Assembly: GCA_003013855.2 (NCBI GenBank)
Contig: PVNU02002837.1
Coordinates: forward strand, 58,263-122,262
Origin: Liriodendron chinense
Taxonomy: Eukaryota; Streptophyta; Magnoliopsida; Magnoliales; Magnoliaceae
Reading direction: 5' to 3'
DNA length: 64,000 nucleotides
A program made the position numbers and the translations under genes. The notes beneath the pieces are model-generated. The model made no database searches and was not told the DNA's origin. It saw only the letters and a program-made list of their open reading frames with translations. How positions within the stretch are numbered: position 1 is the first letter of the stretch; each line of letters starts with the position of its first letter. Shown here piece after piece: positions 44,577-55,854 of this stretch.

Positions 44577-44745
44577 AAACTGTCCACTTGAGATTTGAAT
44601 CTTCTTAGGGTTTGGTACGACATCCTAAAATGAGATGAAAAAACAGATGAACAGGGTGGATATGTAAAAAATGCATTAAGATGGCCCACACGGTTAGGGT
44701 AACACCCACCAAGCTGTTCCCCGAGTAATACCTAATCCGCTCTCC
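44577..44745. mobile_element. Foldback element, right part only
   Basis: The right half of a copy-C-type element: GTCCACTTGAGATTTGAAT, then a TAGGGTAACACCCACCAAGC end and CTAATCCGC. The left half is absent; a T-run precedes it. Confidence 0.7.
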
Positions 44746-44752
44746 CCAAAAT

Positions 44753-45292
44753 AGGGAGGGAATTAGCTGTTACACAGGTAACAACTTTGTTGGTGTTACC
44801 CCTACTGTGTGGGGCCTACCTTGATGTATTTGTTGTATATCCATTGCGTCCATCTGTTTTTTAGTAACATTTTAGGAGGTGATCCAAATTTATAAGAAGA
44901 TCCAAATCTCAACTGGACCATACCAATGGAAAGAATGCTGAATAACGGTTAAAAACATTTTATAGGCCACAAAAGCTTTGGATCAATATGATATTTTTAA
45001 TTTGGCTTCATCCATATCTTATTGACATTATCAATAGGTTAGATTGCAAATAAACATTCAGAAAATGTTACAATGGGCCCTTTGGATTTTTTAAAGGTGA
45101 GGCACTCAATCAACACTATTTCATGTGGTGTGGTCCACCTGAGATTTAGATCTCTATAAATTTTTGTATCCCATCCTAAATTGGTCCATAAAAACTTATG
45201 GACGGCATTGATATACATAAAATCCTTAATGTGGGCCCAACAGTAGGGTTAACACCCACTGAGCTGTTACCGAGGTAAGACCTAATTTGCAC
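44753..45292. mobile_element. Foldback element copy I, extended termini
   Basis: The left end carries GGTGTTACCCCTACTGTGTGG and the right end CAACAGTAGGGTTAACACCC followed by GAGCTGTTACCGAGG. The arms are inverted and the interior follows the family order. Outer ends match copy C. Confidence 0.8.
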
Positions 45293-45317
45293 CCCCACAA
45301 TAACCCTTTCCATTTGG

Positions 45318-45822
45318 GAGCCAATTAGGTGAGACTCGAATCCACCGAGGTGGGCGGGCCCGTGACGGTTGGGCCACTGTGATGTATATGACTACATCCA
45401 CATCGTCCATCCGTATTGAAAGTTCATTTTTAAGGCATGATCCAAAAAATGAAATAATTCCAAATCCGAGATGAGCCATAGTACAGGAAACAGTTGTAAG
45501 CGACCATTGAAAACTTCCTGTGGGCCACGAAAGATTTGGATTAAGATGATATTTATGTGGTCTCTTCATCTAGGTGTTTGTGACCTTATCAACTGGTTGG
45601 ATGGCAAATAAACATTCCGGTGGAATCCATGTAGTTTTCAGCGGTAGAGATTCAATCGCAACTATTTCTGTGGTGTGGTCTGCTTCATTTTTGGGATCAT
45701 ACCCTAAAATGAGCTTTCGAAATGGTTGGATGGTGTGGATTTAAGACACGTACATCACCGTGAGCCCCCACAGTCAAGGGTCCCACCCACCTAAGTGGAT
45801 CCGGGGTCTCACCTAATCCGCT
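45318..45822. mobile_element. Foldback element copy J
   Basis: The left end CCAATTAGGTGAGACTCG and the right end GGGTCTCACCTAATCCGC are inverted. Inner arms CATCCACATCGTCCATCCG and GGTTGGATGGTGTGGAT also pair. It is non-coding. Confidence 0.8.
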
Positions 45823-45829
45823 CCTTTCC

Positions 45830-46100
45830 ATTCCCCTCCCGTGAAAAAAAGAGCGCGCTCTCTCAGCATTGGAATCCCTCGTTAAAAAAAAAAAAAAAAA
45901 CCCCTAAAAACTCTCTCCACTTAGATTTCCCAACGCGGAAAGGAAACCCTAACCTCCCGGCACGGAAAAGAAACCCAATCCCTAATCCCGAATCTCGAAT
46001 CTGAAACCCAATCCCTAATCCCTAATCTTGAATCTCGAATCCTGAACCCATCCCCAATCTTCATCACCATTGCAGTCCCAATTCCTTGCCCATCCAGCAA
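45830..46100 (+). promoter_or_regulatory. Gene-leader-like sequence inside CACTA-2
   Basis: AACTCTCTCCACTTAG, an AAACCCTAACC motif and a short repeat of AATCCCTAATC/CCGAATCTCGAATC (about 45976-46045) give this the look of a plant 5' leader, like that of CACTA-1. I infer a promoter and first exon but see no defined TATA box. Confidence 0.3.
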
Positions 46101-46114
46101 ACTTGCCACCACAA

Positions 46115-46545
46115 TGTTACGATCCAAGGGTTTAAGAGCATAACTGTACACGTTCCATTAGTCTTGGGGCTTGCACATTGGTTAGGTTCTTAACAATTGG
46201 TATTAGAGCCAACATCACGTCTCGTGTTCGAGTCATGGAAGGGGCGACCTGTGGAAAGGGCAACCTGGACTAGAGTGAAAGCCGCCACAGCGTGGAAAGG
46301 GCTATCTGAGCAACTAAAGTGAAGCCGCCAAGTGGAAAGGGCTACCTAGATAACCAGAGTGCAGCCGCCATGCCCTGGAAAGGGCTACCTAGAATAGAGG
46401 CCAGGGTGAGTGCCACCACAGAGTGGGCCACCGTGGACGTCGGCTGCGGAGCGTGGTGGAATGTTACGATCCAAGGGTTTAAGAGCCTAACTTTACGCGT
46501 TCCATCAGTCCTGGGGCTTTTGGCGCATTGGTTACGTTCTTAACA
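46115..46545 (+). mobile_element. TRIM retrotransposon, complete
   Basis: Two short LTRs, 46115-46195 and 46462-46545, both begin TGTTACGATCCAAGGGTTT and end TTAACA. A primer-binding site TGGTATTAGAGCCA (46198-46211; initiator tRNA-Met type) follows the left LTR and a purine-rich GGAGCGTGGTGGA precedes the right one. A perfect 5-bp duplication CACAA flanks the 431-bp element (46110-46114, 46546-46550). The interior repeats GTGGAAAGGGCTACCT with GCCGCCA several times and has no gag or pol. All features define a terminal-repeat retrotransposon in miniature. Confidence 0.93.
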
Positions 46546-46550
46546 CACAA

Positions 46551-46860
46551 GGCTTTCAAGTCATCCCTCCCCACATACCCACCCTGCTGAGACCCAATCC
46601 TTGTTGCCATCCCGGTTGTGTCTGAACACCATCCACGCCACTGCCATCAGCATACACGCTCATCTGATTTCGGCCTCAAACGTCACCACTGCCATCAACA
46701 GATGCCGAGCCGGTCGTCGCACCTGCGCCAGCCCTGATCGTCACCTGTGCCTGCCCAGCCGAGCCACTTGTCGCAGCCACCACTGCGAACCCACCTACGT
46801 TGCCCCATTTGTTGTTATGCGTTGGTCTTGTGCTACATGTCTGTGAACAGTTTTGCGCAT
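46551..46860 (+). other. GC-rich gene-like fragment in CACTA-2
   Basis: This continues the leader interrupted by the TRIM. It is rich in CACTGCCATC/CATCAGC words and open in more than one frame on both strands. I do not recognise a protein. It may be captured 5' coding or leader sequence. Confidence 0.3.
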
Positions 46861-47392
46861 CTTCCATGTTTATGGTAATGGCAGAATGCAGCCGAAAATA
46901 TTTTTTCTTACATGTAGCAGAAAATATATTGCGGATGTTTTGGTTGACTCAATCCTGTAAATGGTGCATGTCGCAGAAATTATCATGAAATAACCTGCCA
47001 CCTGGAGCTCAAAATATGTACCCCAAAATTCTGCCTTCTGCGGTCCTTCATGTTCCAAATATTTAGGAAGTGATATATACTGATAGCTTTTAATAGATTA
47101 TTCTGTTTCTCTTTCACTTTAAACTGTAATATCATGAAAAAGGTTGCTGAATCAAAACATATATGGCCAAAAGAAATTCAATTTGTGTTTTACTGCAACT
47201 TTGGTATATGTGTTTTTTATTCGTGAATGTCTTTATCAGAAGAAAAATATATGTAACGAGTTTTTCTGGTGATTGTCCCAAGTAACAAATTGTAAATAGA
47301 TGTGGATATGATATGAGACTGCATTTTTTAGTGCAACTGCATTTCTGGTGATTGTCCCAAGTAACAAATTGCAAATTGTTGATTTTCTGCAG

Positions 47393-47476
47393 AGAAACCT
47401 GATTAAGGAAGCAACTGCATTTTTGTTAGACGTTTTGAAGCCAAACTTACGAGAACATGGGTTCCTTCAGATGAAG
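47393..47476 (+). pseudogene. Captured clathrin heavy chain exon
   Basis: After acceptor TTTTCTGCAG the 84-nt open stretch encodes RNLIKEATAFLLDVLKPNLR followed by EHGFLQMK. Plant clathrin heavy chain has RNLIREATAFLLDVLKPNLP then EHGFLQTK in its leg repeats, with only three differences. The 3' boundary has AATGTT in place of a GT donor, so the exon end is mutated or the break lies there. Clathrin heavy chain forms the coat of transport vesicles and is about 1700 residues, so this is a single exon. Confidence 0.75.
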
Positions 47477-47975
47477 AATGTTATCCAACATTAGGAAAGG
47501 TGAAAAAGTGAAGACATTGGGAATTTTCACTTATTGGACATTATTGCAATTCATATCAATAGTAGTGCATCCAAACACCCTTAAGAATTCATCTAAGCTC
47601 TAAAGATTTCTTAGTGTTTTTCATGAGCGACTGAACTGAATTGCAAACATTCAGTTTTAAAAACAAGAAAGAACCAAATTGGAAGATGGACTCATAACAT
47701 ACATATCATTTTCTTTAAGAGGTTACGGTTTGTCCATCTCTGGGGTTTCGATTGGAATTTCTTCCACTAACTGCTACTACCTAGTATTGCATGATCAGTC
47801 ATGAAAGCAGTTTAAGACCATGGTCCGCACATCGCGTCAGTGGCTTAGACTCCCTGTGACTGTATCTGTTTTATTTATTTTTTATGATTATTATTATTAT
47901 TATTAGAGGGAGTTGCGTTGTAGATATTAGAGATATGTATTGTGCCCTTGGCTTGAGTGTACTGAATGATATTAA

Positions 47976-48496
47976 TAGTGTTTTAAATAGTGTGTATAGC
48001 CTTCACCCGTCTGAAGCGTGAGGTGTAAGCTACATAGCGTGTAGCCTACTTAGATTGTTAATCAAATTTGCACTTGGTTGCACCAAATTAGATGATTAAT
48101 AATAAAATTTAACAAATTTTCATGATATTTGATGCAACCAAATGCAATCTAAAGTAATAGCAAGGGGTGAAGAAAGAGCAACAAAACTGATTTAAAATTG
48201 TTTCTTATATTATTTTACTAAAAGCATTGAAAAGACTAATGAATTTTCTTTGAAATAGAAAAATATAACAAATCATTAAAAATATTATTGATTTTAATTT
48301 TAAAGTGAAAAATGACTTGTAATGTGAGCTATGTAGCATGTAGCATAGTCTATTTTTCGTGTAGCATATCCAAATTAATCATGTAGTGTAAGCTACATGC
48401 AACTTAAGCTAATTTCATGAGCTATGTAGCGTTTAGGCTAAGCTACGCTACATAGCATAAGCTACACGCTACATAGTGTAGTTATTTAAAACACGG
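47976..48496. mobile_element. MITE with 8-bp target-site duplication
   Basis: The arms begin GTGTTTTAAATAGTGTGTAT (left) and, on the minus strand, GTGTTTTAAATAACTACAC (right). GATATTAA at the left and GATATTAG at the right form an 8-bp duplication with one change, as for hAT-type elements. Both arms are full of GCTACATAGCGTGTAGC-type words that are self-complementary. It has no coding capacity. Confidence 0.7.
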
Positions 48497-48504
48497 GATA
48501 TTAG

Positions 48505-51500
48505 AGGGAGTTGCTTTATAGAGCTGATCTTGTGATTGCCAAATTTCTTAGGATCATTGGACAAGTTGCTTCTACTGGGAAGCACCGTTGGATTTTCTCA
48601 TGTGCATATTTTTGTGTATCGAGTTCAAAAGGCCTTGTTCACAATCAAGCTGCATTCCAGGTACAAGTGGCTATTTGATTCAATCTTATTTTTCCCTCCT
48701 GTTCGCTTCATCTACACAAAAATCAACCAATGGTTGGGCACATGTTTAAATCACAGGTCTGGTACTGGCTGCTCAAAGTTCTTCAAGTGTAATCTTAGAT
48801 AGGCTATGATGCAATTTAATAGACACAATGTATGCTTGTATTTCAAATTGTCATGTGCTACCGGACTGAATTGCAATTGTTAGTCTAGTGATGTAGAAAA
48901 ATAACCAAATTTACTTTCCTTGCTTAGCATTCATAAGGCGGCTCTCATCTCCAAATTTTAGTTTAAGCTAATTTCAACTTTTGACTTTGAAGTTCACTTC
49001 CTCATTTTTATTACAAGGTAACAACATTACTTTTTTTTCATCTCAAATTGGTTAAAATGATTGTTTGGAATTTAAATCACTTTTGCTTCCAAATGCAATC
49101 TGTCTTTTTTCGCATTTGGTTCCTATAGATATAGGAATACAAAATTCAGAATAATCCATGACATTCTCAAATGGGACCGGTGCATGCACCAAGATCCCAA
49201 GACATCAGAAGTCTCTAATGAAAGGGAATTGGGTATGAAAAAATGATTGAGAATTGTCTGGCAGACAGCTTGCTTTGCAAAATGGTAACATCCTGTTTGG
49301 CTGACAATGCTAAAATGATTTTTCTGAAAATAAGATCCATGGAAATGAAGCTTTTAGAAATCAATTCCGAAAAAAATAATGTTATCTTGAAATGATCTTT
49401 GGATGGCGTAGACCATTTTCATGTTTTTCCTCAACATGCTATTTGGATATCAATGTTTGAATAGAATCATTTTGTAAATAATATAGTATGATGCAGTCAT
49501 CAACCCAATTTTACATATCCATCCTTTAGTTAATCATATTTCAAACTCTATGATGAGGTTTTTAGAGAATGTTCTTTGAGTGTGTTAACAAATTTCTAAA
49601 AATTTCCACATAGTTCTGTTAAACCATGGATCCAAGTGAAGGCTGTTTAGGTTTTGAAGTTTTGTCTACTATCCATATGGAGTTTATTTTTTATTTTTAT
49701 TTTTATTTTTTTTTGTGCATGTGTGCCTTACTGCCTTCAAACTCAACACAATTTAAGTCATATTTTTTTCCCTTTTTGAAGGACCTTATTCAAAAAGTTG
49801 AGAATATATGCGCAAATTTCTGATGTAGCAAGGCAGTATCATTATGTTAAGCTGTTCTATATATAAAATAGAATTTCATCAATCTTAATTAGCACACTGT
49901 GTTTTTGTAGGCTGTTTTAGTAGAATAACTGTAGAGTTATCATGTAGTCTTGGATGTCTCACAAGAATATGATGTTCCATGTTGAAAATAAATTGCAGGA
50001 TTTTCCCCCTCGGTTGGTGGAGATGGCCTTTCGCGGTATCGCATCTAGTTCCATGAGATTGAGGTTGTATCAATACACAGAAAGGTAGCATTCACTTATC
50101 TCATTGTGCCTTGTCACCCATACAGTCTATGTATTATGATTATTTGCAGGAGGTGAGCATTGATGGTTTATTCATCTCCGAAAGAGAAAAAGTCATGACT
50201 TATAATTTGCTACAGGATCTGCTTGTTGTGGTCTTATTTGCTGATAGCTTTAAATTGTGCATTAAGCTGTTTTTTTCTTTTTCTTTTTGATGGATGTACT
50301 TTTAGAATTATTACCATCTCATTTTCTATGAATGGACCCAACCGGCAACCAACCCAACCTAGGTGCCCAACCTGAATTCCTTTATACTCAATCCAAGTTG
50401 GCACGACCTGTTCCTACCTGGCCCAAATGCATAGGATTGTTCCCAACCTGATCCTCCAGGTAACAACTACTTACTTTCCAATGATATTGATATTTGTCGA
50501 ATTGTATGAGAAGATTGAGTGATAAGTGTCCTTCCCGCTGATATATGTGAGGTCTGTACAAATTTCTCAGTTTAATCAAATAAAAAATTGCCCATAGTAG
50601 ATCAATTCATCAATGTTTCCAGTGGAAGCCAAGTAGAATCAAGAGGAGCAACAATTGGGGCATGGAAAGCCATATAACAAAATGGGGTTACTTTTCAAGG
50701 GGTGGTGAGATAGATCCCGCTGGGGAGATAGTCCACTTTTTGAAAGATGTTTTGGGTGGGTGGAAAAGTCTCATGGTGAGATTTCTGTGTCCACACTAAG
50801 GCATTTTAAATTTGTGCCATGAGAGATATATTATGTTACTGAAAATATTCATTGGTCAGTGCTAAGGAAGTTTGTGCAAGGCAAAAGTGTTCTCTGAGGT
50901 AGCTGATTTAGTTGTAAGCTTCTTTCCTTTTTCTTCTAGAGTTTTATGTGGTTACCGTCGATTGCCGAAGCATGATGGAGTAAATCCTGAAATGGGGTTC
51001 TGGGAAAATGGAAATCAGTGCTTTGAGAAGACAGGGAATTTTTTTTTTCTTTTAACAACTAAATCAGGTTCGTTCAAAGAAATTGCCTTTGGGCAGCCAT
51101 TGCAATTTTTTCCCTTGGTTCTAATCCATAAGCGAAGCGTAATGGGAAGAATTGCGAAATGGGTTTTTTAGGATATAGGAATCGGAGCTTCACCAGCTTA
51201 AATCAATGGCTAAAATTGACTTTTTATTTATTTTGACCATTCTTTGCTTGTGACTTGCACATTCTTTCTATTTATTTTTGTGTTATAAAAATAAGAAAAG
51301 AAGCTGCTTGCATCTCCTTTTTATTTTGCATTGTTTGGCTAAGCCTCTTATTTCTGGTTATATGCAGGGCAAAATCTCAAGTTAGAAGCTGAAAGATAGT
51401 TCAACAGGTTATGTTTCTATTGAAGGCCATTTTAAGTTGCACTGAATTAGTTTCTACTGTTAGCCAACTTAGAAATGTTGGATGTGCGACTTCCAAACAT

Positions 51501-52000
51501 CATCTGTCAGTAAATTACTCTCTACTTTTGATTCTTGGTCATTTTGATAAATTCTTTCGTTAGACTTAGGTTTGCTGACATTCAAATTTATAGAAGAATG
51601 GCACGTACAAAAGGGAATAAATTCAATTCTATTTGCCATTTCTTTGGGTATCAAGCTCGAGGAGCACTCCCATTTAAGTTCAACTGTGATTATGCATATG
51701 TAAGGATTTTAACCATCACTTGATTTTACATTGATAGTTAGAAATCAAGTTTGTGATAAACTACACGCAGGTTCTCAGCCATGTTTCGAATTCTTATCTT
51801 GTAGCAGCTGGATGTAATGGTTACATGGCTACAGTGATCTTGCTTGTGTTGTGAGTTAGAAATGTTAGATGTGTGACTTGTAACAGTTAGTTCCATTTTA
51901 TTGTTTTAGTTAGATGTATTGAATTAGTTTCCACTGTTTGATGATATCTGGTGTAAGAAATTCAAAATGCACCAAAAGCATGCTGTTTTTTTTTTTTTAA
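48505..52000. other. Interior of CACTA-2, mainly non-coding
   Basis: Most of this is AT-rich, intron-like sequence. One exon-like piece stands at 49999-50084 (acceptor AATTGCAG, donor GTAGCA), encoding FPPRLVEMAFRGIASSSMRL in one frame. Others near 48540-48658 and 50920-51035 end at possible splice sites. I cannot name any of them. Confidence 0.35.
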
Positions 52001-52009
52001 TCAAATGAT

Positions 52010-52318
52010 CGAAAATCCGTCGTTAATATTCCAAAAGTTGGAATTAAGCGACGGATTTCATATCCATCAATTTCGAAAAATGACACAGAAAATCGTTTTC
52101 TCAAGATTAATGACGGATGAACACAATCCGTCGCTGAATGGGCTTTTTAGGTTTTACGACGGATATGATCCGTCGTTATTTGAACGACGAACTACATCCG
52201 TCGTAATTTATCGACGAATTTGATTCGTCGTTTACAATTAAGGACTAGGAAAAAACGAGTGACCATGTGACGGACTCAATCTCTTAGTCCGTCGTGTTTT
52301 CACGATTTTGGCATAGTG
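52010..52318 (-). repeat. CACTA-2 right subterminal repeats and terminus
   Basis: Near palindromes such as GACGGATATGATCCGTCG and ACGACGAACTACATCCGTCG are spaced through the last 300 bp. The end GATTTTGGCATAGTG is the reversed CACTA terminus. Confidence 0.85.
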
Positions 52319-52947
52319 CTTGATCGGTGGTCCATATGGCCCTATACAACAAATCTTCAATTCAACAATCTCGAAGACTAATCTAGTGATGGAGATTCAT
52401 ATGGACGACTAAAATGTTGTAACAAAAGGGATGTAGAAAGTTCTATGGCTAATTGACACACAGATTGAGATAAATCACAGGGAGGTCTCCTTCACCATTG
52501 GTTTGGTGTTGAAAGATAAGTTAATGGGCTGATTTAATTCTGATTGAAACTTGGACGGTAACAAGGGATCCACTAAGCATGCTCTATTATATCAACGAAT
52601 CAAAACTCAAATTAATCAAATTAGTGGAAAACGACGATCAAAATACGAGCAAACGTCTAAGATCGGGGGATCTACGAACATAATTTGGGTCATCAGGTTA
52701 TGTCATTGGATGACTCGCTCTAGCATTTTATGGTTAAGATCTAGTCCACAAATGAAACATACAATCATAATGAATTACTAAAGGTTATTTACATAGGAAA
52801 ATATGTTATAATTTCACTTTTCTACCCAATTATACAAAGGAAATACACATCATGTTATTATTATTTTAATTTCAAAAAATTTCTCCAGATTTTCAATTAA
52901 ATAATAATGCCAAATAAATTACCAGAAAAATCGTGTATATTACATAA
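52319..52947. other. Non-coding, possible LTR right half
   Basis: No gene is seen. The stretch ends GTGTATATTACA at about 52943, reminiscent of the end of the solo LTR at 41999. It could be the right part of a gypsy LTR interrupted by CACTA-2. Confidence 0.3.
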
Positions 52948-53254
52948 TCGATGTATCATTAAGGGGAGAAATTAGTTTGTCAATTGCTGAAAAAAGAATG
53001 AGGAAGATTAAGTCTCACTAAAACAAGTGGTATTTTATTTTTGCAAGATCTGTTTGTTGTTATAGGGGTTGATGAAGTATGAGGGAGAAATTCTAGAAGA
53101 ACATTGCTAGAGTTACATGTCCAAGTTGTAATTTGAGTTGTATTTTTGTGCTTTGACATGTAATTTATTTATTATTTTGGTATTTTCATTGTACGAACCA
53201 TGACAAGGTCTATGTTAGGTTTTTGTTATGTAATTGACAAATTAATGGGGAGAT
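52948..53254 (+). mobile_element. Copia internal 3' region with polypurine tract
   Basis: This stretch resembles the pre-LTR region of copia elements and ends AATGGGGAGAT, a polypurine tract placed immediately before the LTR start TGTTAG. No reverse transcriptase or RNase H coding is present. Confidence 0.6.
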
Positions 53255-55164
53255 TGTTAGTGCACTTTTCTGTGGTATACTAGTTTACCTTATTTGTCAA
53301 TCATGTGTGTCCATATGTTGTAAAGTTGGTTGACCCTTGGCAAGTTGAAGACTGAAGATTCAATTGGACAAGAGGCATTAAAGAAGAAGATATAGGTAAA
53401 TTAGAGATGCATTGGTGATCCTAACCTTTAGAACCAAAACACCCTTAACCTCTAGATGATTTGGACTCATTAATGATACTTTTAGTCATTATAGAATGAC
53501 CTTAGGTGTCCCAAACCCCTTAGAGGGCCTAAAAGGTTCATGAGTTGCTATACAAATGCACCCCAAACAACAAAACTCATTGGTTTATCGATTGGTTGAT
53601 GGCAGAGGTCGACAAGTCGTCATGACAAAAAATCAGGACATCAATTGACAATCTATCCTAACGAAATTCGGTTGGTCGACGGTTTAATTCAATTGGCCGA
53701 TGAGCGTTGTTGACCGGTTGATGGATCTGGTCAATAGGTTGATTTGAGGTTGAATCTATACAGCAAGCCTCTAGGGAAAATTGACCGGTCGATGCTCAAT
53801 TGACCGGCCAACAACTCAGGCAGATCGATCGACAGGTAGCTGTTATTGTCTGTTTTCTATCCGTTGGAGCTTGAACCTATATATATGGAGCTCAAATTTT
53901 AGGTATTGTGAGATGGAATTTAGTGTATTAGAAGCCAACATTATAACAATCAATATTAAGCTCTAATTCTAAGCTACCCAAGTCATCTTCCTTGTGATTC
54001 ATCACAAGTTGGAGCATTCAAAGCTCAAATGAAGATGAAGTTGTTCCCTTGTGATCTTTAGATTGATGTTTAGGCACGAAATCCATAAGTAAAAACTTTG
54101 TCTAAACCTTTTTAGAGATCCAATAAGGTGAATTCTTCTAGGTATACAACTCTCTATTACGTTGTAGAAGGTTTAATCTATCTCCCATCACCTTGGGCAT
54201 ATCAAAGGAACACCAAATATAAGGTGATTGATTGTTGGAACTGAAGCCTTAACAAAACATCAACAACAAGATCAGGGGAGCATGAGGAGCTGATTTGAGC
54301 ACAAGAGAGTGAAAAGAAACGATTGTGGCTCTACAAAAGGGGCTTAATCCAATAAGTAAATTGTCAATTGTAGAGTCCATCATGCTCTCCTTTAGTAGGA
54401 TAGAGTGTGAGAGTTTGTGACCCAAACTCACCCCAGGTTCTTTATTAGGACCCTGGCTCATTAGTTGGGCATAAATCTAGGTTCTTTAGTAAGACTTTGA
54501 CACATTTGTTGGGCTTAAATCCAGGTTCTTGTGTAGGACTTAGCTCTTATATAGAGTCTAAATCAAAGTCTCCAAGGGGAGCCACTGACACGGGTATGTA
54601 CATGTTCCATCGGCATAAGTGCATACGTGCAAGTTGAGAGGTGAACCTGGAAAACCTCCATTTGGGTTGAGAGGTGAACCCGTCGTAAAAACCTCCTTTA
54701 TAGGTTGAGAGGTTAAACTGATTTAAAACCTCCGTCTAGTGAAATCCGATGTGCTTATGAGTTGGGTACGACAACCGGGAGTGGAGTAGGGAAATTGAAC
54801 AACTATACATGTTTATGTTTGTGATTATCATTTTGAGCACATTTCTTTCTTGCATTGTTTACTTAATTGTTAATTATATGAATGCTTGAATGAAATGAAT
54901 GCTATGTCCTAGGTAGGTAGATTCACACACAAGTTGTATTTTCACTAATTAGACTAGTTTTTTAATTGTTTCATCATTTATAGCCTATGTGATTAGACCC
55001 ACTTAAGCTTGGAAGCTAAGTGTTACTTGCTTAATTAATTTAAATTAGGTAAAAGTTTTTAAAAAGGTCTTAATTTCCCCATTTAGGACTTAGATGTAGT
55101 TCTAATAGCTCCGCTCTAAGCTTTCATACATAGCGTAGGGTGTCATGTTAGATGATCCGACGCA
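53255..55164 (+). mobile_element. Copia 3' LTR, apparently complete
   Basis: The 1910-bp LTR begins TGTTAGTGCAC directly after the polypurine tract and ends GATCCGACGCA. Its right two thirds match the truncated LTR at 34519-35774 and the fragment at 36715-37586. The right flank is LINE-3 sequence. It contains words like GACCGGTCGATG repeated around 53640-53830. Confidence 0.75.
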
Positions 55165-55849
55165 ATTTTATTAACTACTTTGAGGGATTGGTTGCTACCA
55201 TTGTAGAAAATGACCGTATCATTTGGGAATAAAGGTTGGGAGATGGGCTGACATCCTTTACCCACCTTGAAAGGTTGACAACTGCCCCTCTCGACCAACT
55301 TTTTAAAGCCCCTGCTGAAAGCCTCGGTTGCCAGGATAAATAAGCTTGGTGAGATGGGATCACCTTGCCACAAGCCCTAAGATGATTTGAAGAAGCCCGA
55401 TGCTTACCCATTGATGAGGACTGAGAACTAGTAGTTAGACCAACACTTTTCTACCAAATCGATCTAATCTGAGTTGAACTTGAACTTTCAAAGGACTGCC
55501 GTGAGGAAATTCTAATCAACTCTATTGAAGGCCTTTTCCATTTCTAATTTGAACACAACTTTATTCCCTCGCACCTTCTTCCTTATGTCCCTGAACAACT
55601 CTTAGGCAAGTGCTATGTTCTCCGCAATGGACCTACCCTGCACGAATGCTCCTTGATCATCTGAAATCAGCCTAGGAAGCAACGAGCTTAGCCTATTGGC
55701 AATAACTTTAGAGAAGATTTTGTAGACACATTACATAGGCCAATAGACTAGAAATTTGAAAATTTGACTAGAGAGGGAACCTTGTGAATCAACGATACTA
55801 GCGAATAAGAGAATGCGCAAGGAATTTTCCTGCCTTTGAAGAGAAAAAC
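55165..55849 (-). pseudogene. LINE-3 reverse transcriptase fragment
   Basis: Minus-strand blocks in order are KIFSKVIANRLSSLLPRLIS, DDQGAFVQGRSIAENI, WQGDPISPSLFILATEAFSR and FPNDTVIFYNGSNQSLK. They match the L1 reverse transcriptase core; the YADD box is replaced by PNDT. Several frameshifts are present. The copy is cut on the left by the copia LTR and on the right by a gypsy LTR. Confidence 0.8.
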
Positions 55850-55854
55850 AACTA

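Larger units (their letters stand above)
42859..52318 (+). mobile_element. CACTA-2, large transposon with nested elements
   Basis: The left terminus reads TACTATGCCAAAATAGGG (first base changed from C) and the right terminus, on the minus strand, CACTATGCCAAAATCGTG. Both are followed inward by dense CGACGGAT/ATCCGTCG repeats of the CACTA-3 family. Flanking trinucleotides are CTC and CTT. The 9.46-kb interior holds an A-rich array, foldback copies, a TRIM, a MITE and at least one captured clathrin exon. No transposase was recognised. Confidence 0.7.

Noticed and set aside
43891..44689. Phe/Lys/Asn-rich minus-strand frames
   Set aside because: They fall in the A-rich degenerate array and have no domain or codon bias.
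45976..46045. Interstitial telomere-like CCCTAA repeats
   Set aside because: The repeated unit is longer (AATCCCTAATCCCGAATCTCG) and not the heptamer CCCTAAA in tandem.
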